Positions 4,351-5,698 of a DNA stretch of 5,698 nucleotides are shown one piece after another. Both the position numbers and the translations under genes were made by a program. Below the pieces are notes generated by a model. The model saw only the letters and a program-made list of their open reading frames with translations, had not been told where the DNA came from and ran no database searches. This DNA is from an uncultured Veillonella sp. (GTDB lineage: Bacteria; Bacillota; Negativicutes; Veillonellales; Veillonellaceae): NCBI GenBank assembly GCA_902466275.1, contig CABQQJ010000063.1, positions 1 to 5,698 of the forward strand, in the 5' to 3' direction. Each line of letters begins with the position of its first letter. Positions within the stretch are counted from its first letter, which is position 1.

Positions 4351-5698
4351 ATGAACGTTATTAGTTTACAGAACATAGAGAAATCATATGGTACAAGGCT
4401 GTTGTTTAAAGAGGTGAGTATGACTTTTACCACGGAAAAACGATTAGGTCTTGTGGGCATCAATGGAACGGGTAAGTCTACATTTCTAAAAATATTAGCA
4501 GGACAAATGGAAGCTGATAAAGGCACCATTGAGCGTAATGGTAAGGCTAGCATTTATTACTTAGCGCAGACACCTGATTTTGATGCGGAAGCTACTTTGC
4601 TTGAGGCCGTTCTTGATGGAAATCATCCTCGGTTGCAAATGGTAAAAGCCTTTGAACGTATTAGTCGTGAGTATCGCCAAATGCAAGAGTCTAGCAAAGA
4701 CGATGCTAAAATATCTCGCAACTATATGAATGCATTGGAGCAAATGGATCAGCAAGATGGGTGGCAGGTAGAGCAAGAGGCGCGCATTATTTTATCTAAA
4801 TTGGGCTTTCCTGATGTGGAGCAAAAGGTAGCTATGTTATCAGGAGGGCAAAAGCGTCGTCTTGCATTGGGGCAAGCATTGCTATATCCATGTGATCTTT
4901 TATTACTAGATGAGCCGACTAACCATTTGGATGAAGATAGTATTGATTGGCTAGAGTCGTATTTGAGTGCACGTCAAGGAGGATTATTAATCAGTACCCA
5001 TGATAGATATTTCCTCGATTCCGTATGTAATGGTATTTTAGAGCTATCAAATCGTCATATGTATCAATACGATGGCAATTATGAAGAATTTATTGCCTTG
5101 AAAGCTGATCGAGAGGCTCGTGAAGCTGCTACGGAAGAAAAACGACGTCAATTTTTAAAACGAGAAATCGAATGGGTACGTCGTGGTGCTCTGGCTAGAA
5201 CTACAAAACAAAAGGCTCGTCTTGATCGTTACGAAAAATTAAAGAATATGGAGAAAACCCGTCGTCCGGATCAAATGGATCCTATTGCGCTGAAGACACG
5301 TTTAGGAAAAACCATCTTTGATATTGAGCATTTAGAATTTTACTTTGATGAACGACCTATGATTAAGGATTTTACCTATCATGTAGTGCGTCATGATCGT
5401 ATCGGTATCGTTGGTCCTAATGGGGTTGGCAAGTCCACCTTTATGAATATTCTTGATGGAACCTATGAACCTACAAGCGGTACGATTGGTAAAGGCGAGA
5501 CAGTTCGCATTGCACACTTCAAACAAGAACTGCCAGAGTTTGATGAAGATATGCGTGTTCTCGATTATATTCGGGAAGACCATTCGTATATGGTGTTGGG
5601 CGATGGCTCTACATTGAGTGCTGGTCAGATTCTTGAACGATTCCTATTTACACCTGAGCTACATGGTGTGCCAATCCGTAAACTTTCAGGTGGCGAAC
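4351..5698 (+). CDS. ABC-F ATPase, Uup/YfmR type (3' partial)
   Basis: Soluble ABC-F protein with two ATPase domains and no membrane part; the family acts on ribosomes by entering the E site and helping stalled complexes. The window holds 449 codons of a protein usually 600-650 long. First domain: Walker A GINGTGKST (36-44), Q-loop Q73, an arm insertion (about 80-150), signature LSGGQ (163-167), Walker B LLLLDEPTNHLD (183-194) with catalytic E188, and switch H217 in STHDRYFLD. The linker (about 240-310) contains EIEWVRRGALARTTKQKAR, a stretch typical of the Uup subfamily. Second domain: Walker A GPNGVGKST (355-363), and the window stops in its signature LSGGE (445-449). Everything visible is intact. 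Uup loss in E. coli raises precise transposon excision, and YfmR in B. subtilis relieves stalling alongside EF-P, so a housekeeping translation role is more likely than drug resistance. The C-terminal coiled coil expected for Uup would lie outside the window. Confidence 0.93.
   Translation, partial: MNVISLQNIEKSYGTRLLFKEVSMTFTTEKRLGLVGINGTGKSTFLKILAGQMEADKGTIERNGKASIYYLAQTPDFDAEATLLEAVLDGNHPRLQMVKAFERISREYRQMQESSKDDAKISRNYMNALEQMDQQDGWQVEQEARIILSKLGFPDVEQKVAMLSGGQKRRLALGQALLYPCDLLLLDEPTNHLDEDSIDWLESYLSARQGGLLISTHDRYFLDSVCNGILELSNRHMYQYDGNYEEFIALKADREAREAATEEKRRQFLKREIEWVRRGALARTTKQKARLDRYEKLKNMEKTRRPDQMDPIALKTRLGKTIFDIEHLEFYFDERPMIKDFTYHVVRHDRIGIVGPNGVGKSTFMNILDGTYEPTSGTIGKGETVRIAHFKQELPEFDEDMRVLDYIREDHSYMVLGDGSTLSAGQILERFLFTPELHGVPIRKLSGGE

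Noticed and set aside
4275..4776. Two leftward frames opposite the ABC-F gene start (92 and 71 codons)
   Set aside because: They oppose conserved ABC motifs, and the first also runs through the divergent promoters; neither has a start signal.
5332..5583. 83-codon leftward frame opposite the second ABC domain
   Set aside because: Antisense to the Walker A region of a conserved protein, with no supporting signals.
4351..5698. Antibiotic-resistance ABC-F (Msr/Lsa/Vga type)
   Set aside because: The linker resembles the Uup subfamily and there is no leader attenuator, so a housekeeping role is favoured.

Overview
The window looks like a chromosomal housekeeping segment from a low-to-moderate GC bacterium of the Negativicutes, most likely Veillonella or a close relative. 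I base this on overall protein character, codon use, the HU sequence and the gene order flippase - mazG - HU. The genus is a judgement from memory and was not confirmed by a search. There is no sign of mobile elements, CRISPR, tRNA or rRNA genes, and no intergenic gap exceeds about 110 bases.

Layout. Positions 1-2681 form one rightward unit. It starts with a SpoVB/MurJ-type lipid-linked saccharide flippase whose first residues lie outside the window. mazG (nucleotide pyrophosphohydrolase) overlaps it by 17 bases, and a HU nucleoid protein with a basic tail follows. The unit closes with a strong intrinsic terminator. A second rightward transcription unit starts directly against that terminator, from an extended -10 promoter with a very short leader. 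It carries one gene, a GT28/MGDG-synthase-type glycosyltransferase (2720-3874). A bidirectional terminator (3882-3917) separates it from a convergent leftward gene (3918-4238) that encodes a small, very acidic protein I do not recognise. That gene has a near-consensus promoter interlocked with the divergent promoter of the last gene, an ABC-F ATPase of the Uup/YfmR type. The ABC-F gene starts at 4351 and is cut by the right edge inside its second ABC signature.

Functional reading. The flippase and the glycosyltransferase both point to envelope glycolipid or peptidoglycan-precursor work. MazG, HU and the ABC-F protein are general maintenance functions (nucleotide pool cleaning, chromosome packing, ribosome rescue). 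The flippase-mazG order matches the yabM-yabN neighbourhood of Bacillus subtilis and relatives. Here mazG has no fused methylase domain, and the S4-domain gene yabO/rqcP is not found next to HU.

I found no clearly new multi-gene system. The items most worth a second look are the acidic orphan protein with its strong promoter, the interlocked divergent promoters, the bulged hairpin between mazG and HU, and the lysine/arginine tail on HU.
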